From positions 24,304,329 through 24,368,328 of the forward strand of contig OX387189.1 in NCBI GenBank assembly GCA_947561395.2: 64,000 nt of DNA. The letters are read 5' to 3'. Made by a program: the position numbers and the translations under genes. The notes under the pieces were generated by a model. That model searched no databases. It saw only the letters and a program-made list of their open reading frames with translations, and was not told where the DNA came from. This DNA is from Buxus sempervirens (lineage: Eukaryota; Streptophyta; Magnoliopsida; Buxales; Buxaceae). Shown here piece by piece: positions 1 through 11,259 of the stretch; the stretch's first letter is position 1, and every line of letters begins with the position of its first letter.

Positions 1-263
1 ATTTGTTTGACCCCAGGGGTCTAGGAAGCAATTTAAAATGTACGAAATTAACATCGGTAATTCCTTCGTCAACAAAACTCCGATCAATTCCAGAAACTAA
101 ATCATTATAACCATGCTCCAAGAAAGACAAATTCCACTATTTATTCCATAGCATCTAAAATAGATAAATAAATAATAAATCCACATGGTCAATGTCATGA
201 CTATCGTTTTGTTGATAAATTAAACATGCCAAGTAGACACTCCACACCTCCATGTACACAGTC

Positions 264-343
264 CCGGCCTACTCAGGGTTTCGTCATCCAATGCCGGCCT
301 ACTCAGGGTTTCGACATTGACAACCAGGCCTACTCAGGGTTTC
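264..343. repeat. Three direct copies of a GGCCTACTCAGGGTTTC motif
   Basis: The motif GGCCTACTCAGGGTTTC occurs at about 266, 296 and 327, giving a period near 30 bp with variable joining sequence. It lies in the distal part of LTR copy 1. I see no other function for it. Confidence 0.6.
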
Positions 344-949
344 TGGCTGCTCTACACCAGTCGTGGCAACACTCCATGGCCATGGCATTACTCCAATAAA
401 ATAAAAGCATCCCATTACTAAGCTTAGACTCTGGATCCAGGACAAGCTAGACCAAAATAGTAAAACATCGTATAATCTCAGTTCCAACATTTAAAGTAAA
501 ACCATTCATTCCACATCATGTATATCTCATCACAGTTCATCACCTGTCCCTCTGGACCAAACAGTATCTCAATACTTTCAGTATTTCTCATTTCCACAAA
601 ACCATGCCATTTGAATACAAAGCACAGTTATTTATAACAAGACAATACATTTCAGCATTTTACAAAACAAATGAAACCAGAAGTCAATAATTTCTCAATT
701 AGAACAGTGTATAAATTCAAGGAGAAAACGACTAAGAACTCCTAGAGTTTTGGTATCCAGCACAACATGTATAAAATAACCTACAATCATCCTTAGAAAC
801 CTTTAAGAATTTGCCACTAGAATTCTCCTAGGAATTAAATAAGAAATGCAGGTTCCAAGGTTACCAACAAGTGATTGGTGAAGTGATGTAAACCCCAAGA
901 CATCAAAATCCCCCTTGGTTCAGTCGGAAATCAAATTCGGCAAGTATAA

Positions 950-1225
950 TTGGGTATGCGCTCACTTCCTGAAGTGAGCGCCAGGTGAGCGCCAGTCGGC
1001 GGATAGAAAACAGGCGAAAATGGACTATGCGCTCACTCGACGCTAAGTGAGCGCGAGCTGAATGGGAGAAAGGCACGAGAAGAGCGCAGGATAGGCGCGA
1101 GAAAGGCACATCAAATTTGAGTAGGCGCGAGCTGAGCGCCAAGTAGGCACGAGCTCGGCGCCAGATCAATATTCCTATGCGCCTACTTCCCGAAGTGGGC
1201 GCAAGTGGGCGCCAAGTGGGCAGAT
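950..1225. repeat. GCGCTCAC / GTGAGCGC motif cluster
   Basis: More than ten copies of short motifs such as GCGCTCAC, GTGAGCGC, GGCGCGAG and GTGGGCGC occur in both orientations, so the strand can fold on itself. A related but diverged cluster (GAGCGCC, GATCGCTC, GGCGGTC) lies in the solo LTR at 17540-17720. In both LTRs the cluster is downstream of the minus-strand TATA box, so it would be transcribed. Confidence 0.6.
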
Positions 1226-1637
1226 ACCACTGCGATTTTCAAGTCTCTGTTATTACGAGATCTCCAATTCTGGCTGGTTTGTTTAGGTCTGTTATTGCTC
1301 CATTACACTCCTAATGCTCCCAGAAGACTTCCCAACCCATTTTGGATTTAATCTAAACATTTTTAGTTTCAAATAAATTTTCAATCTGCCGTTCGGACTT
1401 ACGGTATTCCAGAAAAACCCAGAACTCACAATACGACCATGCAATTCAAAATACATCACGAATAAACTAAAACCTCGGTTTTAAATCAGTGCTACTCACC
1501 AGTATTGAAGACCTTCTTCAAGCTTCCGGCCATCCTTGGTGGATTTCATCTCGAGAGTTAAGCTGCTCGGCCGCCGCCCTAATTTCCTCCCGAGCAACAA
1601 CCTTTTCCCGAATCCCCGAAAAGTTTGTATGAGTTAC

Positions 1638-1647
1638 CTATTTATAG
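1638..1647 (-). promoter_or_regulatory. TATA box of LTR copy 1
   Basis: Read on the minus strand this is CTATAAATAG. It lies about 360 bases inside the minus-sense LTR start, which suits a U3 promoter. The sense of the LTR is inferred from it. Confidence 0.5.
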
Positions 1648-2008
1648 ACACCGCCCGAATTAAACCTAATTCGCCCTTTACCCTCGGAATCCCCTTTCTA
1701 CCCCTCATTAGTGTAGGGCTTTCCCGGATTTACAAATATTGACCTATTTCTATTTATTTCCGGGTCCGAATACGACTTACCTATTAATAATTCCACTTTA
1801 TTTTCGTTAACACTGATGACCACAAATTCCTAGCAATAATAAATTTGATTTAACCTGCACCTACATCTATATGTGCATATATTTTATTTCATCTACTGTT
1901 ATTATTTGTTTATTTTCCTTACTGTGAATGTTAATTTATTTTATTCTATTATTATTATTTTATTTTATTTATTTATTTATTTTTTCTACTCAAAACTGGG
2001 GTTTTACA

Positions 2009-2737
2009 CTTGTATATCCACGACTTAGAAGTCCAAAAACGACCTAATCTCCTCAATTAGAAACCCCTAAAAATCCTCCTAAAAGCTAGAAGAAAATCCC
2101 CAAGAAAAAGGAAACAAATCCGCAAAGTTCGGAATTTTATAACAGGTTTTACTACTTGATCGTTCGAACGACTGTCGAACGCGGGTCGAACGCTCAAGTT
2201 AAAAAGCTGTTTCCTCTTCTCTTGTTCGAACGTTCATCGAACGGCCAGCGAACGCTGCTCTCGGGTTTCTCTGCAGAACACCAACGTTCGAACGACAAGC
2301 GAACGATCAGTGAACGTTGGTCTCAGGTTTCTCTGTAGATTACCAATGTTTGAACGACAAGTGAACGGCCAGCGAACGTTGCTCTCAGGTTTCTCTATAG
2401 ATTACCAACGTTCGAACGACAAGCGAATGGCCAGCGAACGTTGCTCTCGGGTTTCTCTGTAGATTACCAACGTTCGAACGACAAGCGAACGGTCAGCGAA
2501 CGTTGGCCATAACTTCTGCAATTTGACTCCGATTGTTACGCCGTTTAAACCGTGGCTTCTATAATCACCAAGAGTATATCTACATCAATAAATTAGGCTA
2601 AATTTAGACAATGAAAATAAAATACAAAGATCAAAGACTTTGACAATTTCTAAGTAAAATTGGGAATTAAATATGAAATAAAACCAGATAAGTCATAAAA
2701 TTAATGTGCTATAATGTGGTATTTTCATGACTTATCA
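2009..2737 (-). mobile_element. LTR fragment, TGATAAGTCATG family
   Basis: On the minus strand this begins TGATAAGTCATGAAAATACC directly beside the Tat-A LTR, whose homology with its partner at 34059 starts at 2738. Its interior (2155-2560) is homologous in reverse orientation to 39380-39770: both have the AAACGGCGT and GGAGTCAAATTG segments followed by CGTTCGAACG-type repeats. It appears to be inserted in the left LTR of Tat-A and is cut at 2008 by LTR copy 1. The rest lies beyond the window. Confidence 0.65.
2155..2510. repeat. Array of CGTTCGAACG palindromes
   Basis: Five or six units of about 60-75 bp each carry CGTTCGAACGAC, a GCGAACG motif and the spacer CTCTCGGGTTTCTCTGTAG. CGTTCGAACG is a perfect 10-bp palindrome. 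The diverged partner array is in reverse orientation at 39420-39770. In minus sense the array lies within the first 600 bases of the LTR, as expected for U3. Confidence 0.75.
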
Positions 2738-2941
2738 ACGTGGTCCCTTAAAAATAAAAAGATGTTTGTCGTATGTGATTACGTGGCTCTAGCTGAGTAT
2801 CTAGCCTATGTGTGTGTCGGTGTGGCTTATCTGAGTGAGTAAGGCCTACGTGTAGTTATGACGTGGCCTTCCTGATTGAGTCAGGCCATGTGGATACCAC
2901 GTGGCCTCTTCTTATTTGTCGGTCTGTAGAGGGTGTAAACA
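2738..2941 (-). repeat. Tat-A 3' LTR remnant
   Basis: About 204 bp align with 34059-34258 with only a few substitutions and a 4-bp TGAG repeat-number difference near 2835. Homology stops abruptly at 2738, where the neighbouring LTR is inserted, so only the U3 tip is present in the window. Confidence 0.85.
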
Positions 2942-2942
2942 A

Positions 2943-2957
2943 TGCCTCCCTACTTAC
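2943..2957 (-). other. Polypurine tract of Tat-A
   Basis: On the minus strand the bases just before the LTR read GTAAGTAGGGAGGCAT followed by TGTTTACACC. A purine-rich stretch directly ahead of the 3' LTR is the usual plus-strand priming site of LTR retrotransposons. Confidence 0.55.
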
Positions 2958-3111
2958 TTATTACGCCGTCATTGGTTGGTGTGATGAGTAAGTATTTATC
3001 TTTTCGAAAAACGTTTTTGTCTGTTGCTTGATACGGAAGGTTTACCTTCTTTTCACCACTTTCCCACGATCGAGGGTATTATGATCCTTTGGATTCGTCT
3101 TCTGGTGCTTT

Positions 3112-3120
3112 CTATATAAA
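3112..3120 (+). promoter_or_regulatory. Possible TATA box of the first PMD gene
   Basis: TCTATATAAA lies about 65 bases upstream of the ATG at 3183, within plant promoter spacing. It would give the antisense PMD gene its own promoter, separate from the LTR. This rests on motif and position only. Confidence 0.45.
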
Positions 3121-4652
3121 ATTTACTCAGGTAACTTTCATCTCCCTTGTTTCCTTCCAACTATTCTTCTCTATCTTTTTCCATGGCGGGTAATGTCATA
3201 CCTTATGACTTTCCATTCGAACGCTTCAATCAATCAATAGTTATTAGCCCCTTCTTTGATGCTAATGATGCCTCTCTGGATGTTCCGTTCAAAGAGATAA
3301 AGGGACGTCTTCCTCTTAATCGCTGAAGACCTCTTGGTCGGAGTTTCCCTAACAGAGGCTGGTCGGTAGTCCATGATAATTGGGTATCCTGGGTGAATCA
3401 ATTAGAGCCGCGTTTCTAGGAGCTTTGGCGAAAGACAGGTATCTATGATATGGTCCAGTTCTCAACCCATAGGATCCCTATTCATACCAATCTGCTATAC
3501 ACAGCTTGTTTATTTTGGAATGCCCAGATCAATACTTTCAATTTTCCATGCGGGCCGATGACCCCCACTATCCTTGATGTTTGTTTTATCACCGGTCTCC
3601 TCCCTACTGGTCTTGATGTCTGATATGGTATGACCGACCTCGGCGTGTTCTCTTACCTTCCGGGGAACATTGCCATTAAGAAGACGGAAGATAAAGCTAA
3701 AACAGTACTTTGTCCTCATTACTGGTCCTATCTTGAGGATTGTAAAGCATTTCGCCGTGATAACTTTGCTGATCCTGATGTGGCTGTCTTAGCTGCAGAG
3801 AAGGAACACTTCTTGTTTCTTCTTTATTTCTTTTGCAATTTCGTTTTTTGTGTCCAAGCCAATGGGGTTACTATGGAATATATTCCATTGGTCCGGCTGA
3901 TTTTGGCAGGTTTCCAAGTAGCCATTGCTCCCTTCTTCCTATCAGCTTTGTACCGTGGCCTGTATAAGCTCATCACTAGTGACTATAAAAGCTCTGGGGG
4001 TCCTCTATGGTTTATCCAGTTCTGGTTATGTCAATATTTCCCAAATCAGTTCCTCACTTGCGTTGAGCGTCCTTTACTCGACGAGTTCTTTGGTTACACA
4101 TGTCTAGATGGTGACCTAGTTCATCGTTCTATTATGGAATGTTTCCACTTCTTTTTTGAGCTCAAATATTACCCCTGGACTCCATTAAAGGTTTTTGTAA
4201 CGGCACCTAGTTTCCTTTGCATGACTGACCTAATAATTGATGATTAGCAGTCTATCTGGACTAGCTTCTTGTTGGCCCGGAATCTAAATCACTCTATAAC
4301 TGCCCAGCAAAATAAAAAGCCCAACTTCGAAGTCTACCTGCCAAATTGCGTTAGCAAGCAGTTTTGCTGCACTCAAGGAATCCCTAAACTTGATTCCAGT
4401 CGGTTGTTTTCAATCAACACCGAATCCCTTGTTTGAGAATTGACTTCCCAAATTGAGGCCACTGACATTTCCGCTCGGTATTCGGCTGCGGCCACCCAAT
4501 TTCGTCTCCCCCATCTCCCTACTCTTTCTAGCTTTCGCCCCGACTTTATAGTATGGTGGAGGCGGCTTGGGCAGAAATTTGCTATCACTTAGAAGAAGAA
4601 TATCTCCGGCGATTGGATCTTTTACTTCCTTCCTCTGCGTCGACAAAGAAAG

Positions 4653-4715
4653 GTATGTTTTCAATTGGTTTTTCCTTGGTTTCAAACGTTGCGGATTAAA
4701 GATGCTCCCTTTCAG
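4653..4715 (+). other. Intron 1 of PMD gene 1
   Basis: The 63-bp segment starts GTATGTTTTC and ends TTTCAG. Removing it joins two open stretches in phase 0. The short length is near the lower limit for plant introns. Confidence 0.6.
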
Positions 4716-4820
4716 ATAGGTAAGGCAAAAGTCCCTCCGGCGATAGACATAGAGCCTGCTATTGCCATCCCTTCTGATGGCAGCCCACATCCTCCATCGC
4801 CCAAATGCCTACGACTAGAG

Positions 4821-4881
4821 GTAACTTTTTCCTTCTTTTCCCTCTCTTTTATTTATTTTCTAACTTCCTCCCTTTCTTCAG
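4821..4881 (+). other. Intron 2 of PMD gene 1
   Basis: The 61-bp segment starts GTAACTTTTT, is pyrimidine-rich, and ends TTTCTTCAG. Its removal joins codon GAG to GAA in phase 0 with the long downstream open frame. Confidence 0.65.
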
Positions 4882-6474
4882 GAAGAAGGTTCTTCGAACT
4901 TGGCTGTTCGTCATGCTGGCGCTTCAGAACCTTTTACGGTGCGGTTTGCATCGGCCGTTTTAGACATCGCCCCTCTTAGCGTTGTTCCTACCATTCCCCT
5001 CTCTTCATCAAATCAGATGGACTCAAAGGTTCTCCTTGAATCGTCTGCTCCTACCAGGGGTTCATCTAGCAGCTCCACTGGGGATACTCTTGCATCGTCT
5101 TGTGATGATCCTCCTGCTACTTTGCCTCTCGGCAATTCTCCCATCAGATCTTCTTCCCCAGATTTACCTCCTGGTTTTGAAACCGTGGAGACGGAAATGG
5201 ACTATGAAGCTTCTCGACCGGTCTCCCCTGTTGCTGAAACGACCACTCTTATTGTTCTTGCCGAGACGGATATCCTTCCAGGCAATTCTCTGACTGGGCC
5301 TGGGGGTAGTGTTGACCATACAAGACTTCAATCTGAAGAGGATGAAATGGAAGATGTTAGTTCAACGATTCCTCTGGCATCTGTCTTAGGCAACGTACTG
5401 TCTTCTTCCTCTGAATTCAATCCTTATTCTTTTTTGGATAACCTGCTGACCACAATCACGATTGAATTCTCTACTGATACCTTTGTATCCTCACCTTTCT
5501 GTTATACTTTCAAATCAATGCAGTCTGAAATTTTTGACCTGCTAAGTCCCGGCATTACTGGAGTTTCAACCGTTGCTCTTCACCGTGTCATGGAATTGGC
5601 CACGGAGATTCAGACTAATTTCACGATTTCAGCTTCTGCAAAGAGGGTGCTTTTACAGGCTCCCACTTTTATTCTTTAAAGGCGTTATTTGACCATGGTT
5701 CGGCCGATATTGAAGAGATAGCAGATAAGTTCAAATTTTTATCTTTTCGGTTTCAGTCCATCAAAGATTTGAAAACTGACCGAGATAAATATGAACAAAA
5801 ATATTCTGAGAACGTCCAACGGCTAGCATCAATCAGTGCTGAGGTAACAGAAATCGACCGTTAGATTGGCATACTGCAAAATAAGAAGTTGGACTTGCTT
5901 CATCAGCACGAAGAAGTGTTCTAGGCCAATCCAGTGGATGAAGGTATGTTGGCGACAAAAATGCACCAATATGAAGATGCGGCTTGGGATCTAGAAACTG
6001 AAGCGAAATCTTATCACGAGTTAAGTTTGGTTCAATTCGGGTCAGAGGAATCGATATGATCGTCCGAAGAGTCTTTCAATCAGTTGTATGCAGATTTGAA
6101 AAACATTTTATTTTGAATATTTTTAATGGATTTGTATAATTTCTAAAATCCATGAGCCAATTGTCATGGCTGTCAAAATCGGCCCTTTTTTTTTTTGACA
6201 AAAATCATCTTTTCAAATCGGCATATCCGTATGATCTTTTCTTTTGACATGCCTTAACTGTAGAGATTTCAAGTCGTCATTTCGATTTTCTCGGGAAAAC
6301 AACCATCTTATCGAAATCCTTTCATATTTTTCGGGAAGACAACCGTCTTATTGAAATCCTTCCCGATACTACGCATCATTGCAAATCTTTTCTCCTTTGG
6401 AATACACTCTTTCTACTGTGCTTTCTTCTTCCTCCTTTCTGCAAGCATTTCCTGTTTCGTGTCTCACATCGGCC

Positions 6475-9140
6475 ATGGCAAACGAAAATCCCGATGATCT
6501 AAACTTGTTTGATGAAGGTGAAAACGGCATCGTTCTAGGCCCATGCACTAATGTAGAAGATCCAGACGTTCCGAACGCCCTGTCTTCTCTTTATCATTTG
6601 ATTGCCTTAGATTGGAATAGATGGGTCGCCAGATTACGCCCTCATTTTATGAGCACATGGATCAGACTCGATCTGGCCGAGATAATTTTATATTCCACCT
6701 TCTACATCCCCTTCATTCCTATATTACTTGGTGTGGCTGCATTTTTCTGGTGTCGCAGCTCCAATACTTTCTCTTTTTATCATGGCCCCATGACTCCAAC
6801 GATTTTGGATGTTTGCTGTATTACTGGTCTCTCGGTACTTGGTGAAGAAATAGACCACAGTCTATCTTCGTTTCCTCATTCTGTTTTTAATACCTCGTAT
6901 GCCTCTTCTGCTTTCGGTACCTTTTGCTAGCAGAGAGTACAATGGATTCCGGGGCCGCTCCTTTCTTTCAGGAGCATTGCTCCTTTCTACTGATGTTTTT
7001 TTGTCAATTCTTGTGCTGTGGTCCATCTGCCTAGATGGTTAAGGAGTTTGCCGGCATTGCGGTAGCTCTTGCTCAAGGTCGTCGTCTAGCTTTGGCTCCT
7101 TTTTTCCTTGGTCAAGTCTATCGTGGCTTGTATAATCTATCTTCTAGCTGGTTAGGAGCTGTTAGTGGCCCACTTTGGTTCTTGAAGTTCTGGTTTTATG
7201 AATATTTTCCCAACTTCTTTTGTGAGGCCGTAGACAATCCTCTTCTTGAACTCTGTTACGCCGGACGTGGATGGCTTAAGGCAATACCCCGGCGGCTACC
7301 TTTTAGTAACGTTTTTCGTTACTTTTTTGAAGATATACAAGAACGCCAACCAACTTTGTTCTATCGTTTTTCTTTAGAGAAATTCCCTGGAACCCCTCTT
7401 TATGCCGCTATCAATGTCACCCCTGATACCCGCCGTCGTGTAATGGCCAGCTTTCTCATTGCTCGAGAACTTCCGTTTGGCCTATATAATCGTGATACCC
7501 CTTCAACCTCTAGAAGAGAAGGAGTCGAAATTTATTTGCCGCACCTTGTTAGTCGGCAGCTCGACTATGGCCAAGGCATTCCCCTTATTTGTTTCTCTTC
7601 TGTCAATGGCGGCTCTCGGCCGATCATCAATCCTCACTATTCATCTTTAGTCACCAACCAGTTTCGCGATCTTATCAGCAGGTTTCACAATTATCCTCCT
7701 CCTTGTGAGGTTTCAGCCGAACCTTCGTTTCGGCCATGGTGGGCTCAAGCTTATTCTTGTTGTGTCTCGCTTGACCTAATTTCATATACCGAACTCTTTC
7801 GGCCGACGAATCTTGATGTTGAAAATATTAGTAATTTTCGCGACTCCTACAAGACTCGGTTTTCTAGTAACTTTCCTTTACCAATTTGTTATTTGCTTGT
7901 CTGTATTCTGTTGTTCTAAATCAGTCAATGTACTTCAGAGGGTCATTGGTTGAGGGGTCAACCGAGCAAGAAATCAAAGGGCAAGATAAAACCGAAGGCT
8001 ACCGCAACTAAGACCAAACCGTCATCCAAAAGATCACCATTGAATAAACTTCGGGTTGGTGAATGACTCAAGAGCCGGTCTTATGTTACCCGGTCTAGTA
8101 TGCGATTCCAGGTTCGGCATCCGGGTGAACATATAACTGTCACAGATGATTCCTCAACTAAAGAAGAAGACATTGATCTATCTTGACCTCAATATGGTCC
8201 TCATGTTGGCTCTGGAGGTTGCGGACGGTCGTCCCCTATGCCGACTCCTCCTTGTTTGTTTGACTATCCTGTCTCCCTAGTACATCCTCCAGTAAGAGCC
8301 ACTATGCCTGCTACTGGCTCAGTAACTCCTCCCGCTACCATCCGGCCGGGAGTATCCAACACCTACTTCTCGATCTCCTCCCGCCACTAAAGCTGTTCCT
8401 TCTGGTTCTTCCTTAGAAGAGTTGCCTTCTACTCCGTGTGATCCCACCACCGTGGTAGATGAGCTTCAGAATCTCCCCCACAGCTATTTCAGATTCGTTA
8501 GAGGATGGCTCAAGGAAATAGAGCCTTACCTCCGGTTTGCCGATTTTGGAGAGGAACCTCGACCGCGATTTCTCTCTGATTTTACCGATCATGAGCAACT
8601 TCATACCCTCGTCCTTCACTATCCTGAAGACTTGTTGGATAGTGAAGTCGAAGAGATACAGTCCTTGCTATGCAAAGCTATTGCGACTAACTTTCCTGGA
8701 GATTCTTTGGAATCGTCGCCTGTTTTCGATGTTTGACTTCTACAGCGCTATCCCAAGGCTAAGGGAAGCCATTAGCTTTCTCCATTCTATTGCTGTTAGA
8801 TGCTCTGAACTGCGTCGGGAATTTAACATTGGTGTCTATTGCTATAAACGGATCGAAGAACTAAGACAAGTTCTCCGTAACCTATCTTTCGAGCGGGCTT
8901 CTCTCTTTATGCGTGGTCCGTCGGCATCTTCCTCAGAAGCAGACTCTTGACTGAAAGCCGAAGAAGAAAATATTTGGGCGTCTATTAGGACGGAAAGAAA
9001 TGTGCTTGAGGTAAATTATTCTGGACTATGAAGCCGTCTAGAGGGTGAAAGAGAGCTGGAGGTTCGTCAAGCGGAAGCGTAGTGTCTACGGGAAAGGGCC
9101 AAACATGTTCATGCAAGGTTCAAGTCTTGGCTTCAAAGGT
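6475..9140 (+). pseudogene. Plant mobile domain (PMD) gene 2, tandem paralogue
   Basis: Starts at ATG 6475 (MANENPDDLNLF). The PMD core follows, with GPMTPTILDVCCITGL near residue 105, then a stop at 6928 and a frame change. The frame resumes by about 6969, passes a stop at 7032, and is open from 7035 to 7919 (RLALAPFFLGQVYRGLYNL, PLWFLKFWFYEYFPNFF). Each block aligns by eye with PMD gene 1 in the same order, so the two are diverged tandem copies. The later part (7940-9140) has Lys/Pro-rich, acidic and coiled-coil-like stretches in several frames with many stops. An intron near 7860-7946, ending TACTTCAG, is possible. The Tat-A integrase end lies 0.9 kb downstream on the other strand. Confidence 0.75.
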
Positions 9141-10018
9141 GAGCTTTATTTTTCCTTCCAGAAACATTGCATAACAATATACCGCTTTTTGGTATTTAAC
9201 TTTCGGTGGTGCCATGTGTTTGGCATGTTTAAACTTTTCATATATTAGCTGGTTCGCCGGCTTTATTTTTATTTGAACGGTAATTTTTTGCATGTTTTGC
9301 TTAGCATAACATACTTGCCGTTTTTCTTTATATCAACTGCTAGGTACATGTAAGACAAACTGAAAAAATAATTAAAATATATTATTTCACCATTGATCTT
9401 TCATACAACCAAAGTCGATCCCTCCGGCTCTTTCATACAACCAAAGCCGATAATCCAACAGGGGCAAGAAATCTTCTAGATTTCCTCTTTTGCCAATGTC
9501 CCTAGAGATGGGGTCAGCGAGGGGCAATGAAGCAGAAGAAAAAAGAGAAGAAGGAAGAAGAAAAGTCCAGCCGGCATAAATGTTGGTCGGAGGGAGAGCT
9601 CTTGTATCTTCGCAGAACTCGGTGGGAGAAGACCTACCGTGATGGAGTCAGCGAGAGGAGATTAGTTTCTCAGAAACGAGAAACAAGTTTTTCCCATTCC
9701 GCCCATTCCTAACAACGTTCCTGGCTAAGCTTGCTTTTCTGTTTTCGATCGCCATCTTCATTGGTAATGGGCCTTCGGTCTCGTGCCATACCTCCTTCGT
9801 CATATCACCTAATTCCTTCATCTTGCTTATGACACAAATGGCTAATGGTGTCTGGAGTATTTACAGACCGAATTCTTGGTAAAAGATCAATTAAATTGAG
9901 CAAATCTCGAAAAAATATTTTATTCAGTTTAGTCTGCACCATATACTGACAGTGCTTCGATTTGACAACGCCATTATTTGGCCTTGCGTATACCGAGCCG
10001 TCAGGAATTAATTTATTC
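9141..10018. other. Spacer between PMD gene 2 and Tat-A integrase
   Basis: No supported gene. It contains a 25-bp direct repeat (CTTTCATACAACCAAAG at about 9399 and 9431) and an A/G-rich stretch at 9525-9600. This is the 3' untranslated part of Tat-A, where convergent transcripts of pol and the PMD genes would meet. Confidence 0.5.
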
Positions 10019-11230
10019 CTAGTTTTCGTCCAGACGGTTATCAATTTCGCGGCTTTCCCATAGAGTGGGATAATACCGCTTCAAAAACTTGCCATTGATA
10101 ACCTTCTCATCTTGACCATCTAGTGAGTGTATGTGATATACTCCCCCGGGCAATACGTTGCTGACTTGCAATGGTCCCTCCCATGTGGGCGACCATTTCC
10201 CATATGGAAAATCCTTTTTTTCCAATTGGTAGAAGTATTTTCCAAATGAGGTCTCCTTGGGCAAATGACTTATGTTTGACTCGGTGGTTATAAGACCCGG
10301 CAACCTTTTGTTTAAGTGCCATCTGCTGGTCTAAAGCTAACCTCTCATTTCCTCCAAATTTTCCAGTTTAGCTAACATGGCTTTGGTGTACTCAGTGGGA
10401 GTGAAATTATTTTGAATAGCAACCCTCAAGGATTTGACAGTAATTTCAACTGGAATGACTGCTTCATGGCTGGAAGTAAGGGCAAACGGAGTGCTTCCGA
10501 TAGATGTTTTGTAAGACGTCCGATATGCCCACAAAGCTTCAGATAGAAGCTTGTGCCAATTTCTTGGCTTGTCTTCAATTATCTTCCTCAAAATATTTTT
10601 TAACACCTTATTAGTCGCCTCAGCCTGTCCATTTGCTTGTGCATAATAGGGCGTTGATTGTATCATTTTTATGCCATATGTTTTGGCAAATTTGGTCACT
10701 GCTTCTCCTACAAAGACAGTACTAGAATCGATCGTAATAGTCTCTGGGATACCATACCTATGGATTATCTGCTCTTTGATGAACTCAATTACATCCGATT
10801 GTTCCACTTTTTTCAATGGTTTGGCTTCCACCCATTTAGTAAAATAATCGGTAGTCACTGTAATAAAGTTGTGTAACCCAGATGAAGGAGGGTATACCTT
10901 CCTTATTAGGTCCATTGCCCATCCTCTGAAAGGCTATGGTTTGACTATTGGTTGTAAATCAATCGCCGGTACCCTTTGAATGGGTCCGTGCTTTTGACAC
11001 TCTTGACACCAGGCGGCAAATGCTTGACAGTCTTTTAAAATTGTAGGCCAATAATAACCATGCCGTCGCAATAACCATCGCATCTTAATTCTGGCTTGAT
11101 GTACACCACAAATTCCTTCTTGTATTTCGGCCATGACTATTATGGCCTCTGTGAGACCAACACATCTGAGTGGAATGTCATCGAAGCCCTTTTTATATAG
11201 TTCATCACCCAGAAAGAAATAATTGGTAGC
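10019..11230 (-). pseudogene. Tat-A integrase
   Basis: Integrase joins element cDNA into the genome. The N-terminal zinc-binding region is near 10980-11110 (RHGYYWPTILKDCQAF, CQEC). The catalytic core (10915-10337) keeps D (residue 2 of that block), D (TIDSS, residue 63) and E (GQAEATNKVL, residue 99), so the D,D-E triad is visible. The C-terminal module (GGVYHIHSLDGQ) lies at 10019-10303. In-frame stops occur at 10934 and 10337, and a frame change occurs near 10230. The block reads in the same frame as RT upstream. Confidence 0.85.
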
Positions 11231-11259
11231 TTTTCTTTTAATCACTCTACTCACCCTTG

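Larger units (their letters stand above)
1..2008 (-). mobile_element. LTR fragment, TGTAAAACCCC family (copy 1)
   Basis: This is part of an LTR whose minus-sense start (TGTAAAACCCC) lies at the right edge; on the plus strand it ends in GGGGTTTTACA at 2008. The same ending closes the solo LTR at 15968-18322. Like that copy it has a GC-rich motif cluster (950-1225) and a minus-strand TATA box (1638-1647). The other end lies beyond the window. No coding region is convincing here; short ORFs are chance. It appears to be inserted in the LTR that continues at 2009. The family looks like a Ty3/Gypsy element from its ends, but no internal domain is visible to prove this. Confidence 0.7.
3183..6058 (+). 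pseudogene. Plant mobile domain (PMD) gene 1, antisense cargo of Tat-A
   Basis: Translation from the ATG at 3183 gives the PMD core, including the GPMTPTILDVCFITGL motif near residue 125 and the later PLWFIQFW and EYFPN-like segments. The frame holds from 3183 to 4652 but has in-frame stops at 3324, 3417, 3621, 4245, 4434 and 4590. Two GT-AG introns (4653-4715 and 4821-4881) join exons in phase: the middle exon (4716-4820) is exactly 35 codons. Exon 3 runs open to 5679; after a slip the frame continues as a Glu/Lys-rich, probably coiled-coil tail to about 6058, with more stops. PMD proteins are known in plants both as host genes (the MAIN/MAIL group) and as transposon cargo. It lies between the Tat-A pol and 3' LTR on the opposite strand, so I read it as cargo, now inactive. 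Confidence 0.8.

Noticed and set aside
903-1169. 88-codon minus-strand frame
   Set aside because: It is produced by the GCGCTCAC repeat cluster; its repeated Ser/Arg/Leu segments reflect the DNA repeat.
3183-9140. PMD genes as ordinary host genes lying between elements
   Set aside because: They lie between the Tat-A pol end and its polypurine tract/LTR, with no sign of another element boundary on either side, so element cargo is the simpler reading.
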